Below are positions 19,063-31,132 of a stretch of 64,000 bases of DNA, in pieces. The DNA lies in NCBI RefSeq assembly GCF_019175285.1, contig NC_056528.1, positions 46,380,587 to 46,444,586 on the forward strand, in the 5' to 3' direction. The translations under genes were made by a program, and so were the position numbers. Each line of letters begins with the position of its first letter. Position 1 is the first letter of the stretch. Source of the stretch: Sceloporus undulatus. Lineage: Eukaryota; Chordata; Lepidosauria; Squamata; Phrynosomatidae. The notes below the pieces were generated by a model. The model was not told the origin of the DNA. It did not search any database and saw nothing but the letters and a program-made list of their open reading frames with translations.

Positions 19063-19262
19063 TTATTGTTATTGCCGTGTGCCTTCAAATCATTTCCAAC
19101 TTACGTTGAGCCTGAGGTGAACCTATCATAGGGTTTTATGAAGCTAAGAGTGTGTGACTTACCCAACGTCACCCAGGAGGTTTCCATGGCCTTGCTTGGA
19201 ATCAAACCCTGATCTGTAGAGTCATAGTCCAGTGCTCAAACCGCTACACCATGCTGTCTCTC
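19063..19262 (-). mobile_element. Sauria SINE, full length
   Basis: TTATTGTTATTGCCGTGTGC, CTTCAAATCATTTCCAACTT, then GCTAAGAGTGTGTGACTTAC, GGAATCAAACCCTGATCTG and the head CTACACCATGCTGTCTCTC. An internal part of the body is shortened. Confidence 0.8.
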
Positions 19263-20033
19263 ATTCTTAGGCTCACCATACATTGAAGATGACTTGATAG
19301 CGAATAACATCTACCAAAATAGAGTTTGTAATAGAGTTTGGATGGCCACCTCTCAAGGATGCTTCAGCTGTGGAGTCCTGGAAGAAAACCATAAGCAATA
19401 AATCCCAGGATTCTGTTGCAGTTAAAGTGATATCAAACTGCAGATGTAGATATGCCCTAAGTCTCTTTCACATTACACAGTTATAGCACTTTGATACCAG
19501 TTTAATGCGTGGGAAAGGGGACAGTTTCGGGGGGGGGGAGGGAAATTGCACTACAGGTGTATTGACTGAATCAACCCTGAGTTGAAGCTGTCTTGATGGC
19601 AACTAACAACAACCATGCTGTTTTGTTTTTCGAAACGATTTAACATTAGGTAATGTGCTTTATCCACTGGAATCGAATCCATGTTAAGCGTATGCACTTT
19701 GTTACTAATGGCTTTGGACCACAAAGCATTTTTGCGCTGTTAAGGATTCAATCTATCGTGCCATAAAGCAAGACGAGAATGCTGAACTCCCTTCTATACA
19801 GGACTGATTGATTGAATGGCTGGCAAAGCTTCCCTGAAGGTTAGTTACGGTGCCTGGAAGATGCGTTTCTGTTTACGTAAGCTGTACTTTGCTCCTCCGT
19901 TCCAAATCCCGTACCTTTGCTTTTTCATCTAATTGGAAACATTTCTAGATATGCAAAAAAAGTCCAGGCAGCTGAAGTGAGAGAACAGTTCTTTTGTACT
20001 AAAGTGTGTGTATTTGTTTTTGTGTTTGTGTGT

Positions 20034-20200
20034 GTGTTGTGTGCTTTCAAGTCATTTCCGATTTAACGGTGACCCTATCATGGGGTGTTCTTGGCAAGTT
20101 TCTTCAGAGGGAGTTCACTATTGCTTTGCTCTGAGGCTGAGAGAGCGTGACTTGCCCATAGTCACCCAGTGGGTTTTCATGGCTCAGCAGGGATCCAAGT
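20034..20200 (-). mobile_element. Sauria SINE, head truncated
   Basis: GTTGTGTGCTTTCAAGTCAT, GGTGACCCTATCATGGGGTG, GAGAGCGTGACTTGCCCATA and ATGGCTCAGCAGGGATCC. The tRNA-like 5' third is replaced by other sequence, including a hAT-like piece (about 20210-20295, TGATGGGAGTTGTAGTATG). Confidence 0.75.
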
Positions 20201-20984
20201 TAGGGTTAGTTGCCCCTCCAGAGGTTTTTGGCCTACAAGTCCGATCGTTCCTGTTCAGCATTGCCAATGCTGAGACATGATGGGAGTTGTAGTATGAAAT
20301 AAAACCATGAGGGGAAACACCGTTCCTTATCGTTTTGATATTTATCCTTAGGACTGGGAAAACCCTGGACCAAATCTTCTCTTGGAAATTATATTTAGCT
20401 GTAGTTATGCATTTGAGATAGTATGCATTGCTAAGCATTGCACCACATATTGGCCGTTGCTTTTATTCATGCAAAATTAATGTGCAAGCAGGACTGGAAG
20501 GACGTGGCCACGCCAATGCACCCCAAGTCGCTTACTTGTGTGAAGTTGTGAACCTTTCCTGCCCATCATGAACAGTCTGACTAAGACAGTGCCAAACTGA
20601 GTCAAGATGAGGCGGCCTGGAAATGTCACACAATACTTTCTGCAGTTAAAAATAAATGTGGGCAACATAGACCAATGGAAAATCCAACGATAGACTGCGA
20701 AAAGCATGCAGGGGGGAGATTTTTAGTTCGTTCATTCTAACATTAAGGATCACAAGTATTTCTGCAAACAGCTTTCCTCCCAGACACAATTTCTTCCTCT
20801 CTTTCTACCCATTCCCTTTGTTCTCTTTAGGCATCCTTTTTTTGCCACTGGCTCCTATATCTCCTTTACTGGAACATGCACTCAGCATTTTGAACGTACA
20901 GCTGCTTGATCCATGCATCACTAAATAAAAGGGCTTAATAATTCATGGCTATCCTCTTAAAGGTGGAAAATACTCTAAAAACAC

Positions 20985-21170
20985 CTGATCCCATCTGAAC
21001 TTGGAAGCAGGGTCATCTCTGGTTAATACTTGGATGGGAGACTGCCAATGAATCTCAAGTACTGTAGGCTATATTTCAGAGGAAGTTACTGGGAAAACCA
21101 CCTCCGAGGATTCCTCACCTAAGAGGGTTGCCATATGTCAACAGTTGGCTTGAAGGCACATACACACATA
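20985..21170 (+). mobile_element. 5S rRNA-derived SINE
   Basis: The 5S-like head reads CTGATCCCATCTGAACTTGG, then GGTTAATACTTGGATGGGAG and ACTGCCAATGAAT. The body is GTAGGCTATATTTCAGAGG and the tail is GTTGGCTTGAAGGCACATAC. It keeps the 5S internal promoter region better than the copy at 11555. Confidence 0.8.
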
Positions 21171-21290
21171 AGTCTCTGAGAAGGGAATCCAAGGTGAAAT
21201 TCCCAATGTGGCCTTGAAGGTAGATTTGGGTCTCCTTCAACATCTCAAGAAGGTCTCTTCTTCCATTGAGGTGAGTAGGTTCATACAGTC

Positions 21291-21335
21291 ATAGAATTGG
21301 AAGGGGCCCCATAGGCCATTGAGTCTAACTTCTCC
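21291..21335 (-). mobile_element. CR1 LINE 3'-end fragment
   Basis: A short minus-oriented CR1 terminus: CAGTCATAGAATTGGAAGGG followed by GCCCCATAGGCCATTGAGTC. Only about 45 bp. Confidence 0.6.
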
Positions 21336-21339
21336 AGTG

Positions 21340-21477
21340 CAGTGATTCCCAAACTTTGGTCCTCCAGTTGCCTTGAACTTCAACTCCCAGAAGTCCCCAG
21401 ACAGCCTGGCCAATTGTCAAGAATTCTAGGAGGCAAAGTCCAAAACATCTGGAAGATCACAGTCTGGGAATCACTTG
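21340..21477. mobile_element. hAT-type MITE
   Basis: Inverted ends: CAGTGATTCCCAAACTTTGG on the left and CAGTCTGGGAATCACTTG on the right. Inner arms include GTCCTCCAG and CTGGAAGAT. About 138 bp. The family also occurs at 42578-42715 (with an exact 8-bp duplication), 60502-60637, 24496-24603 and 55312-55413. Confidence 0.7.
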
Positions 21478-21923
21478 TTTTACCTTGTTTTTCTATTTTG
21501 TATTGTAGTACTTTGAGGTGGCCTATGGACTAATCAATTAATAATGATTGATTGACTGATTAGTAATAACTTTGAGAATCACTGAGCTAGAGCATCCCCA
21601 GCAGGCACTTCTCCAGCCGAAATCTGCCCTCCTGTGAATTAAAACCATTAGACCTGTTCCTGGCCTCTGGGTAGCAAAGGAGTTTTGCTTCACCTGTGAA
21701 GCTCCCTGGGTGACTTCCTTGCATCCGGCTGAACCTGCTTCACAGGATTGTTGCATATTGTAAAGATATTTATTTATTTCATTTCAACTTCAAGAACGCT
21801 GGGAGATGGGAAGGAGATGGAGAACTGTGTGTGCTGCTTTGTCCTTTCCAGTTAGAAAGCTGGGGTATAAGTTGCAAATATTAAGCAAGATGTGGCCAAC
21901 ACAGGTGACAAGACAAGAGGACT

Positions 21924-22070
21924 TAGAATCATAGAATCATAGAGTTGGAAGAGACCGCAAGGGCCATCCAGTCCAACCCCTGCCATGCAGGAACTCTCAG
22001 TCAAAGCATCCCTGACAGATGGCTATCCAGCCTCTGCTTAAAGGCCTCAAAGGAGGGAGACTTTCTATCT
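21924..22070 (-). mobile_element. CR1 LINE 3'-end fragment
   Basis: Minus-oriented CR1 terminus with the diagnostic AGAATCATAGAATCATAGAG octamer repeats, then TTGGAAGAGACCGCAAGGGC and CATCCAGCCTCTGCTTAAAG. Close in sequence to the end of the large CR1 at 53100-53270. Confidence 0.85.
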
Positions 22071-22124
22071 GATGACTGCCTAGGGGTGCCAGACTGAAAA
22101 CTGGAGAGGGCACCTGTCCTTTTT

Positions 22125-22353
22125 GAGAGCCAGCATGGTGTAGTGGTATGAGTGATGGACTAAGACTGTGGGAGACCAAGGCTTGAATCCCAACTTGACC
22201 ATGGAAACCCACCTTAGCATGTCACATTCAGCCTCAGAGGGAAGCAATGGCAAACCCCCTGGACAAACCTTGCAAAAAACACCTTGTGATAGGGTCACTT
22301 TAGGGTTGCTGTAAGTTGGGAATGACTTGAAGGCACACAACAACAACAACAAC
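22125..22353 (+). mobile_element. Sauria SINE, full length, plus strand
   Basis: tRNA-like head GAGAGCCAGCATGGTGTAGT, B-box region AGGCTTGAATCCCAACTTGA, body CCTCAGAGGGAAGCAATGGC and BovB-like tail GACTTGAAGGCACACAACAA with CAA repeats. It is the most complete plus-strand copy in the window and a good reference for reading the rest. Confidence 0.9.
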
Positions 22354-22484
22354 TTGTCCTTTTAATAGTTGTGTAGAAGGTGAAATTTCAGTAGTGTTGC
22401 TTGCATGATAACTCTTGTTAAAACGCTTGCTCCTAAACAACTGTGACAGCTGTCTCGATCTCATTGGAGAGGCGAGGTATTAAT

Positions 22485-22520
22485 ATTGTTGTTGTTGTTG
22501 TTGTTGTTGTTATTATTATT
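22485..22520 (+). repeat. (TTG)/(ATT) microsatellite
   Basis: Tandem TTG trinucleotides passing into ATT trinucleotides; likely the decayed tail of a minus-strand SINE, though no SINE body follows. Confidence 0.85.
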
Positions 22521-23536
22521 AAGCTACAAGAACCCTGAGTTTTATTTCACCTGGCAACTCCATGGCTGACACACAGGCAACACTTTGAGGAATGCTTGAT
22601 TCTTAGCTGCATCCACTGTATGGAAACTGAACAGACTGAAAAAGATCATTGGTTGATGGATTAATGGACATTTGTGTGTGGCTCGCCAATACTATATACA
22701 GCACCTATATATCTATATGTAGATATACAGAACTATATCAGTGCCTCCCTTTTCTGTTTATGCTCCACTACCAAGGCTCATTGGAAACCAAAATAACAAT
22801 ATCATCTAAGTACAAGATCAGAGCTCAGAGGTGAAGCTACATTTGCAGACAAAAGCAAGATTATACCCAGCAATGAAAAGAATTGTAATTCAGCTTTCTC
22901 CCAAGTGGCCTTCTCTAAAGGCATGTGTCTTTATCAAGCCATAGAAATGCATTGAGTTGGATTCTGATATAGTCATCGTGCCGAGACCAAAGGTACAGAA
23001 TTCAATGGAAACTGGTTAAACTGGTTAATATCGCTCTCTAGTTCTGTGGATTTCAGTCGGTTGCCAAACTTGGAGAAAATCTGTTTGAAAATTGCCATAT
23101 TATAAATTGAATCAAAACAGACCTTTTGAAGTGTTTGATAATATTACATTGCTAATCTTTCCTGCAAAATGAGTCCGGTTTTGCATTTTCCAGTATTGCT
23201 CTCTCTGCAGAATTTTTGAAAGGCTAAAGGATGGACAATCCTTTATGCTAGTTGTAATGTACATTACAAGAAATTCATCATTGCTTATTTTTTATCTCTC
23301 TTTGCAGCGGTAGATTGATATTTGCCCCCGCCATTTCTTCCAATCACAATTATTAAAACTTTAAACAAAAAATCAATAAGCATTTCCTTTGGGAAGATAT
23401 TCTTTCGTCGGAAGCTTAGCTGACAAAGGGAATCTACTACGATGCTAGTTAGAATGGATTCATGGTCAAACCTCTTACAAGAAACAACAGTCGGCTAGAC
23501 AACCAGTTAGCAGAATAAAAGAGCAATAAAACCTAC

Positions 23537-23790
23537 CTTTTCTCATTTCTGTCTTGGCTTCGGCTGAATTTCTGCAAGCACTCGATACGAGTCAACCAAC
23601 AAATATCATGCGCCCACCGGTTTCTTGCCTCCAGCTTAATATAGAAAACAAAACTGTAACTACTCAGGGCTTTCAAAGCGTATTCAAGAACGCTAAGGAA
23701 GCCTCTGTGGTAAAACTGTCAGCATGCTTCTGGGAGGCTTTTGCAAACATCTTACCATCAGCATGCGCTGCATTGACTTTTTCCAGTAGG
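23537..23790 (-). other. Candidate 5' untranslated exon of GPR174
   Basis: On the minus strand the sequence GAAATGAGAAAAG|GTAGGT gives a donor with the exon edge at 23537. The 250 bp upstream are repeat-free and richer in CpG than the surroundings (CACTCGATACGAG, CATGCGCCCACCGG). It lies 5.9 kb upstream of the GPR174 coding exon on the same strand. Mammalian GPR174 has upstream non-coding sequence. This is positional inference only. Confidence 0.2.
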
Positions 23791-24157
23791 AGGTGAGCAC
23801 CTTGTGATTGATGCCATTTTTCTAGAGGACAACGTCAAGCATGCTATGCACCCCAGACTCCCAGGGTTCAGCTCCTGTCACATGGCAGAGGTAGAAAAGT
23901 CATTGCTTCTATATATAGGCTGGTATTTTTTCTTCCTAAAATGGATTCGGACTCATCTTGAGTCATCGTTGGTTTTGCAGTAGCAAATGGAGCCATTGCA
24001 TATTCTGCAGTAACGCACCTTGGTATTGGCAGGTAGACATTGTCACAATGAGATATCTCTCATCAGCATCCATGCGGCATAAGGGTGGGCAACACTGGCA
24101 ACGGAAGGGGCAACCCCAACTCCATGGGCTGTACCACTATATCTGAATTCCCCAGAA

Positions 24158-24495
24158 AGTTATAAAGTTGGAAGGAACTCCAAGGGCCATCTGTCCTAAC
24201 ACTGCCATGGAGGAACAGAGAGTAAAGCATGCCTAAGAGATGGACATCCAACCTCTGTTTAAAGATCTCCAGTAAAAAGACTTGATCATGCTTTGAAGGC
24301 AGTCAACTCCATTGTCGAACAGCGCTTACTATCACAAATCTCCCTAATGTTTTGTTGGATTGAGGGGTGACATGGTTGCACTCTTTAAATACCCCAAAGA
24401 GGAGGGTATGGGCTTGTTCTCTGCTGCTTCAGATGGTAGGACCAAGTCTAATGGTTTTAAGTTACAGGAGGGTAGATTTCAATTGAACATTAACA
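24158..24495 (-). mobile_element. CR1 LINE 3' fragment, diverged
   Basis: Minus-oriented: AGTTGGAAGGAACTCCAAGG, CCATCTGTCCTAACACTGCC, CATCCAACCTCTGTTTAAAG, then a section complementary to the C-terminal RT region (TTTAAATACCCCAAAGAGG, CTTGTTCTCTGCTGCTTCAG) to about 24495. About 340 bp and clearly older than the CR1 at 51.9 kb. Confidence 0.75.
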
Positions 24496-25008
24496 GTTCC
24501 CAAATTTTGGTCTGCAAGATGTTTTGAACTTCAGCTTCCAGAATTGCTGTCTGTTGGCCATGAAGGCAAGTGCTTTTGAGAGTTCAAGTTTGGGAAAATC
24601 CTGATCTAGAGGACAAAATACTGAGAAGTGATATACTGCACTGATTTTGTGGTAGGCTCCACTTGTTCATTCTGTTTTTAGATAAGATTATTTTTTAAGT
24701 CCCAGAGAAGAGGTCAAGAGACTGCATTGTTTTGAGATTACATCAGGAATGAGGGAGAGAGAGATTTGAGGCGCTGTGTTAGCATGTCACATAATGCCTC
24801 TCCCTCTCATCCTTTGTGGTTTATGTCTGGCTGCAATCACTTAATGCACTTTAATTAGAGTCATGAGACTGGAGTAGTTTGGAGCTCGCAACGTCTTGGC
24901 ATCTTGGAAAGCAATGTTGATTCCCAGTAGTGTTTGCAAAAGCATCCTTCTGGCATTAAAACACTGGAAGCCTGGGTTTGTACCATCTGCATTGGCTTAC
25001 ATCCCTGC

Positions 25009-25160
25009 TGTAATTCTGTGTCTTCAAGTCAACTTTGGTCTATGGTGACCCTATCATAGGATTTTCTTGGCAAGATTTTTTCTGAGGAGGTTTTCCATTG
25101 CCTTCCTCTAATGCCAAGAGTGGTGTGGCTTGCCTAAGATCAGCTACTGGGATTCAATGG
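25009..25160 (-). mobile_element. Sauria SINE, head truncated
   Basis: TAATTCTGTGTCTTCAAGTC, CTATGGTGACCCTATCATAG, GATTTTCTTGGCAAGATTTT, then GGCTTGCCTAAGATCAGCTA. The B-box and head are lost. A short CR1-like piece (about 25180-25235, AAGTAGGAAGGGACATCAAG) follows. Confidence 0.7.
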
Positions 25161-26059
25161 TCCATGCAGATACCACTTTAAAGTAGGAAGGGACATCAAG
25201 GGTCATCTATTCCAACCTGCTTCCACTCTGACTAATGGTAGTCTCACTGTTTGCAGACTTGGAGAAGTCAGCTGAGTAGGCAGCAACTACAAAAGGGGAG
25301 GAAGAGCAGAGAAAGGAGGCACTGGGAACCAACTAAGATGGCTTCAAGTAGCTGCTGACTCCGATGCAGGCACTGAAGGTAGATGAATGGTTCTGTATGT
25401 CTAAAAGGCAAAAAGAAAATTGCTCACAGATCTCAAAAGGCAAGATGTGGTCCATGATCTGGAGAAAGAAAGAAATCACACTGCTGTTCCTTGAAAGCAT
25501 TGAGAATCTCAGCTTTAATTTTAAAAAAGAATTACTAACCAAGCAATGAGCCAACTCAAGTTCCCATCCCTTGCAATTTGCAGATGTATATTTGGCAGTC
25601 TGTGGGCAACACTTGTTGAAATCTCAGAAGTCTCAAAGGAGGCATCATATTTGAAGTCAGCGGGGGCAACTCTTTACTTGTCCTTGTGATAATCAAGATC
25701 GATCTCAATGAGGTAACATAGCAAAAGAACTTTAAAAAGCAAAATAAAATAAGAGGGAAATGGTGCATAGTTCACCGAGGTCAGCTTTTCTAGGCACAGA
25801 ATCTGGATTTCTTGGTACGCAGATCATATTGCAATTCAACCACAGACATGGTCCATTTTAATCCATTGGTGGTTAGTAGCCGTAGAAGAAGGAAGCTTCC
25901 CTTCCAAGCATCTGCTAACATATGGGGACCCCATGAATTTCATAGAGTTTTCTTAGGAAAGTAATAATCAAAGGCACATTGCTTTGGGTATATGGACTTC
26001 ATGGGGTTGCGGCAGGGCCTCTGCAGATCAGAAAAATGCAAGGTGAGGCCAGTTTTTCA

Positions 26060-26240
26060 TGAGTGCACATGTGCCCTGAGTTCATTGAAACCACTTTTGC
26101 ATTTTGAACTCAATTTGTAGCAACTGAAGTAAAGAGATGACAAAGGAGTAAAGGAGGGGGAGAGACCAACTGGGACATTATAAAAGCAGCTTAAAAAGTG
26201 GAATGGCAGAGGATTAAATCAGGATAGTTGGAGGTTATGA
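26060..26240 (-). repeat. Unassigned repeat (CCCTCCAAC family), one end
   Basis: Minus-oriented part of a dispersed repeat: terminus CATAACCTCCAACTATCCTG (read on the minus strand from 26240), then TTAATCCTCTGCCATTCCAC, AATGTCCCAGTTGGTCTCTC and CTTCAGTTGCTACAAATTGA. The rest of the element is missing or too diverged. Confidence 0.5.
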
Positions 26241-29200
26241 TTCTTGTATTATTGTTTCAGCCTCTGACTTTCTGCATTAATTCTCTTGATCCCTCCCATA
26301 CTTCCTTGATCTAATCTAAAATCTTCTACACTGCTTTAGTTTCTGAAGCAAGGTGTGTTAGTCAACTGAAAAATCACTAAAAAGAAAACAAAACAACAAC
26401 TTTTAAGAACAGAATGAGCACTTGCCCTTTTAAACAGAAGCATGTGTAAGATTTCAGCCCTTGATTAAAGGTATGGGGGCAAGAAGATGTTGTGTCATCT
26501 TCTCCCAGCATAGCAAATGTAGGCTACAGCTTCATAGGCTTTCAAGCCTCCTTGAAAGCAGGCCAGTAATACTCAAAACGGTGGTCTGGGGACCAATAGC
26601 AGTCCAAGAGCTACTGGTTATCAGTTCACAGTGACTTTCCAAGAAAGAAATAGTTGATGTCACAAACTGTTTGGACATCTACATGGTCCTAGTCTCTGGC
26701 AAGCTGGGCAAGACAGAAACCCTGCCAGTCCCTTACACCAAATAGCTTAAGAAGCACTGATATAGGTGACTTTGCTTTACCCTAAAGCCTTTTCTGAACA
26801 TTTGGAAAATCAAAAATATCCACTCAACTGATTTTTAGAGCTTGGAAAAGTCACCTTTTGAATGACAGCTTTCACGCTGGCTGGCAATTCCTGTACTCAA
26901 AAAAAGATCACTTTCCCAAGCTCAGCAAGGCCAGGCTCAAGGTACCTCCATGCAGCAACTAACATTCTGAACACATGCAAACACAATGTTCCCAAGATCT
27001 GGTCCTCCTCCATGTTACTTGATCATCACAGATCCACCATGGAGCACCTGCATTGTTTGTAGAAAGTGTCAAGATCAGTAACCCGTGTCTCCAGTTTAAA
27101 AAGCACAGAGAAGAATCTCTACATGAAATCGTAGCAAGTGTACTGTGGCTAGCTAGAGTTGACAGTGCTAAACTAGATAAAGAAAGAAATCATCTGGTTT
27201 TGCAGATGGCAGCTACCTGTGCACCAGGAGAGCTGATGCATCTGCCATCCAACCTATATTTTGCATCCATTTCTTCTGCTGTTGCCCTCATTTGACCAGG
27301 AACATGGCTGGTGATGTGGAGAAGCCAATAACCTCAAAGGTCCATCAAGTTCCATGCGTATAGATCAGTATTAACCTGCTGCTGTTAAGTGTATCTGATG
27401 ATATTTACTCTGTGTGTGTGTAGTGTGTGTGTGTTTGGCATTGTTGGTGGGTTTTTTAAGCATCTTGTACAAGATGCCACGTGATGCTTTTATGCATGCC
27501 TTAGAAGTGCAGCAAACCCCATGAGACTGGAGAGAGAGAGTAGAAAGCTGAGCGTTTGCTTCTCAAACGATCTTGTTACAGTCTAGGCAGTTAGCCTGAT
27601 TCCGTTTCTCTTCAAATGAAAAGACCAGACGGCAGAGATGGACTTAACTGAACATTAGCTGACTCCACTTTTATTAACAGATTCCATTACTGCAGACGGG
27701 GAATTTGAAAACACAGGCTTTTCAAATGGCTAAAGACACAGGCTGGAATCCTTTTGGTGGCTTAGTCCAACTAACATGTTTAAGTCGTTCTTTTGGTCAT
27801 TGCAGAGATCACAGTTGTCTGCCAGCCTTGCTGTGTAAAACAACACATTTTATTGACTACAGCCTCCTTGACACAATCATTTACTGGCAGAGAACAGGAG
27901 CATAATGGAGAAGCAGCCATCTCTGTTCCTATGGCTGGGTGGATATCAGTGATGCCATCCTGTCGGACCTCCGGAGGACCCTCGGAAAGCTCTGGGGGAT
28001 GCCTGTCTCTGGGGTCCAGCTATGGCTGTAGTCCAGCTATGGACCATATGGCTAGTCACTTCTCCACCACCATCACCATCCACTCTCCAATGGCTAGTAA
28101 ATGGCTGTTGGTGAGCAGTTGCGACCACTAAAAGTTGTGATTTGTGGGGTGAGTTGGAGGCAAGATGTGGGGCAGTTTCCCTGATGGAACTTTATACCAC
28201 ATTTCTCAGATTTGGAGTCTCAGGAACTGTTGCATTTATCATGCTATTCTTCTTTGCTTGACTCAAGGGTGAGAATGTTAATTCAGTTCACCTTTTATCG
28301 GAAATGAGACTTAAAAAATTCAAATGAAGGAGAAAGCGAAACTGAGATTCAACATCCACCCAGGATGAGGGCTTTGTGTGCTTCACTCACAAAAGCCTGG
28401 GTTTCAATTCCTGCATAATCTACCATCTTAATGCTGAATTAGAATTTGCATCTTTCCGCCTTCCGAGAGACGGCAAGCGCTTGCAACCTTTCTGGGAACA
28501 TAACTGTATCTATTGAGTCTGGCTGGTGCAGAATTTTGCTCCCGTTTGTTTAGAAGAATTCAACAATTTTTGGGGGGAGTGGGGAAGGAGGCAAATTTTT
28601 GCCACATTAAGAAGTAGAAAAAACATAGGGTTTAAATAATGCAAATACAAGGGGAAATGAAATTGATTTTTTCATCACCCCTGCTTCAAACATGGGACTT
28701 CCCCAAGGAAAAAGAAATAACCATCTGTCTGAACCTCCCACTCTAACACAAAACAAGTCAGCTTCCCTACCAATATTTCCTTGGATGCCACAATCCACAG
28801 TTTTCATCTGGCTAGTAGGAAACTCAAAGCAGATGGCGCTGGGTCCAGTCAGATTCCCCAGATATTACGTACAGTGCCCAAGCTTTCTGGTACCCATTTC
28901 TGATGAACAGGTAAGGATATCTAGGGATCTATGGGTGGAAAATGAAGTGGAGATCATGGTGGCTGGGTGTGTATGAAAGCTTCAGGAAGGCTTGGGTGAA
29001 TCTGCCAATCTATGTAATGATATCACAGTCATCCCTTCAGTTTCAGATAGCAAATGATGCTCAGAAGGATGTATGCCTGAGATGCTGGAAGCCACCAATG
29101 CAAGTTGGATGAGACAAATGAATGGGCAGAAAGAACCTGTTAGGAGAGAAGAGCATCCTGACAACACCATCTTGATGTTACATTGATTTTAGTGGACACT

Positions 29201-29526
29201 GGAGTAGAGATCATGGGACTGCACACCAACAATGCTGCTTGAGATCATGGAAGGCTTGTTGCTGTCAGTTGGCATTCACACCATTATATTAGTAAGGGGA
29301 ATAGGAAGGAACCCTATGGCTCCCCACAGCTTAACAGCCACAGAGGAACCCCGAATATCACTCTCTGGAACTGGTCTTGTAGATAGGAGCAGAATTACAG
29401 TGTGTTACCAGATGTCACTACAAAGTGTTACCAGACATCCCTTTGTTTCCACTAACCAATGCCAACATATGCCCTCCATCACATATGTGTTTTTGTGGCT
29501 TCCATAGTATTAAATACAGAACCTGG

Positions 29527-29527
<1 letters not shown>

Positions 29528-29559
<32 letters not shown>

Positions 29560-29568
29560 CATCATCAT
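29528..29568 (+). repeat. (CAT)n microsatellite
   Basis: About 13 CAT units with one interruption (CACCAT). Confidence 0.95.
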
Positions 29569-29619
29569 TTAGACTATAACTCCTGGAAAACAGTTGCCAG
29601 AATGGCTATTTCTGGGATA

Positions 29620-29830
29620 TTGTTGTTGTTCTTGTTGTGTGCCTTCAAGTCATCTCCAACTTTTGGCAACCTATCACGGGGTTTTCTTGGCAAGTTTTGT
29701 TCAGAAGGGGTTTGTCTTTGCCTTCCTCTGAGGCTGAGACAGTGTGACTTGACCAAGGTCACCCAGTGGGTTTACATGGCTGAGCATGGATTTGAACCCT
29801 GATCTGCAGTCATAAACCTCTACATCATAG
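29620..29830 (-). mobile_element. Sauria SINE, full length
   Basis: TTGTTGTTCTTGTTGTGTGC, CTTCAAGTCATCTCCAACTT, GGGTTTGTCTTTGCCTTCCT, TTGACCAAGGTCACCCAGTG, GATTTGAACCCTGATCTGC and the end ACCTCTACATCATAG. Confidence 0.85.
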
Positions 29831-30733
29831 TAGGCCTCAAAATTAATGTTTCCAATACAAATTTGTAATCCTTTTTCTTTCTGCTGCTTAGTAATACAGA
29901 AACTTGCAATTTTTTTCAGAATTTAAGAAAAAGCACAAATCATGCTTGCCATATTTTCTTACCGATCTGTTATTTTTTGCCTCAAGTTACTTGTGCCCTG
30001 CAAATTCTTCATTCACTTAAATGCAAAAGATTTTAGCTATGTTCCTGCTCTCTTTTTTCCAGTAAATACCAATTTTTCAAAACCAGTTTACCCCAGCTTA
30101 AGAATATTAGACTTCTGCTTCTAGAATATTAGATTTTGGATGTCTTATTGAATGGAAAACATATAATAATAAGGCAAGTTATTATTATGAGTTACAATGA
30201 TCCTATTATCCCCAAACAGAACAGACATATACACAATAATGGGGAGTCTAGATGTCTGGGAACTATTGTTTCAGCTTATATCTGTCTGTCACTCTGTCTG
30301 TCTGCGTTGAAGCACTTTTCTGTATAGTAAAGCTTTTTGGTTAGTGTTGGATCCAAACCAAGCTTCAGTGCAGTCCTTTAACTTTGAGAAAGTGTCCCAG
30401 GAGCAGAGATCAGAACATTGGCTTTGGAGATTAATTCAATTATGTTAAATGCTATAAACTGGAAATTAATTCACTTGCTTATTTATTTATTTGGAGTATT
30501 AACATCCCACTCTTCAGCCAAAAGCCTTCCAGAACACGGAGGACATTACCATGTGAGCCCTGTTCTCGCAGCAATTGTGTTAGTTTAAAAAAGATTGAAT
30601 AGAAACAATCCTGTTGGGGACATACACAACATAATCTGATGTTCCACATATGTTAACTCTATGCATCTGAGGAAGTAGACCAAGTTTATGAAAGCTTATG
30701 ATTCAGTGTTAGTCGTAAAGGTGCTGCAAGATC

Positions 30734-30842
30734 CCTCAGAAGAAGGCAATGGCAAACCCTCTCTGAACAAATCTTGCCAAGAAAAACCAATGATAGGGTT
30801 GCCAAAACATGGAAATGCAAACAGCAACAAAGACACAACAGC
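30734..30842 (+). mobile_element. Sauria SINE tail half joined to a foldback-element end
   Basis: GAAGAAGGCAATGGCAAACC, CTCTCTGAACAAATCTTGCC and ATGATAGGGTTGCCAAAACA, then CAACAAAGACACAACAGC. Immediately before it (about 30660-30733) is GAGGAAGTAGACC..GAAAGCTTATG..AAGGTGCTGCAAGATCCCTC, one arm of the foldback family seen complete at 57806-57975. Confidence 0.65.
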
Positions 30843-31132
30843 AAATCCCTTGGCTTCATGGCCCCTAGACTGCTAACTACCCATACAGTTTCTTTCCTTT
30901 CCCAGTGAATCACAACAGGGACACTCTATTTGTATGATATAAGACCCCACAATTGTTACGTGACAACTTTTTAGCCACCAGAGATTGACAGTCAGATTCC
31001 CCAGCAGCACTTCAAGCTCAGAACTTTTTAATGCTGTTAGATCACAAAGTCAGTAGAGGGCCACCAAGCACTGAGTAGCCCAGTGGCAGGAATGGAAATG
31101 AAACACACCTATATGTGTGCATTCTCCCTTGG

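Larger units (their letters stand above)
17643..31132. other. Intergenic / GPR174 upstream region
   Basis: 13.5 kb without a recognisable coding exon. The repeats seen are a foldback MITE (18534-18866), Sauria SINEs (19063-19262, 20034-20200, 22125-22353, 25009-25160, 29620-29830, 30734-30842), a 5S SINE (20985-21170), CR1 tails (21291-21335, 21924-22070, 24158-24495), hAT-like MITEs (21340-21477, 24496-24603) and one end of the CCCTCCAAC repeat (about 26060-26240). The segments 22560-23950, 26250-29200 and 29830-30600 show no repeat I can name. The first contains a donor-like site at 23537, a possible GPR174 5' exon. Confidence 0.5.
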
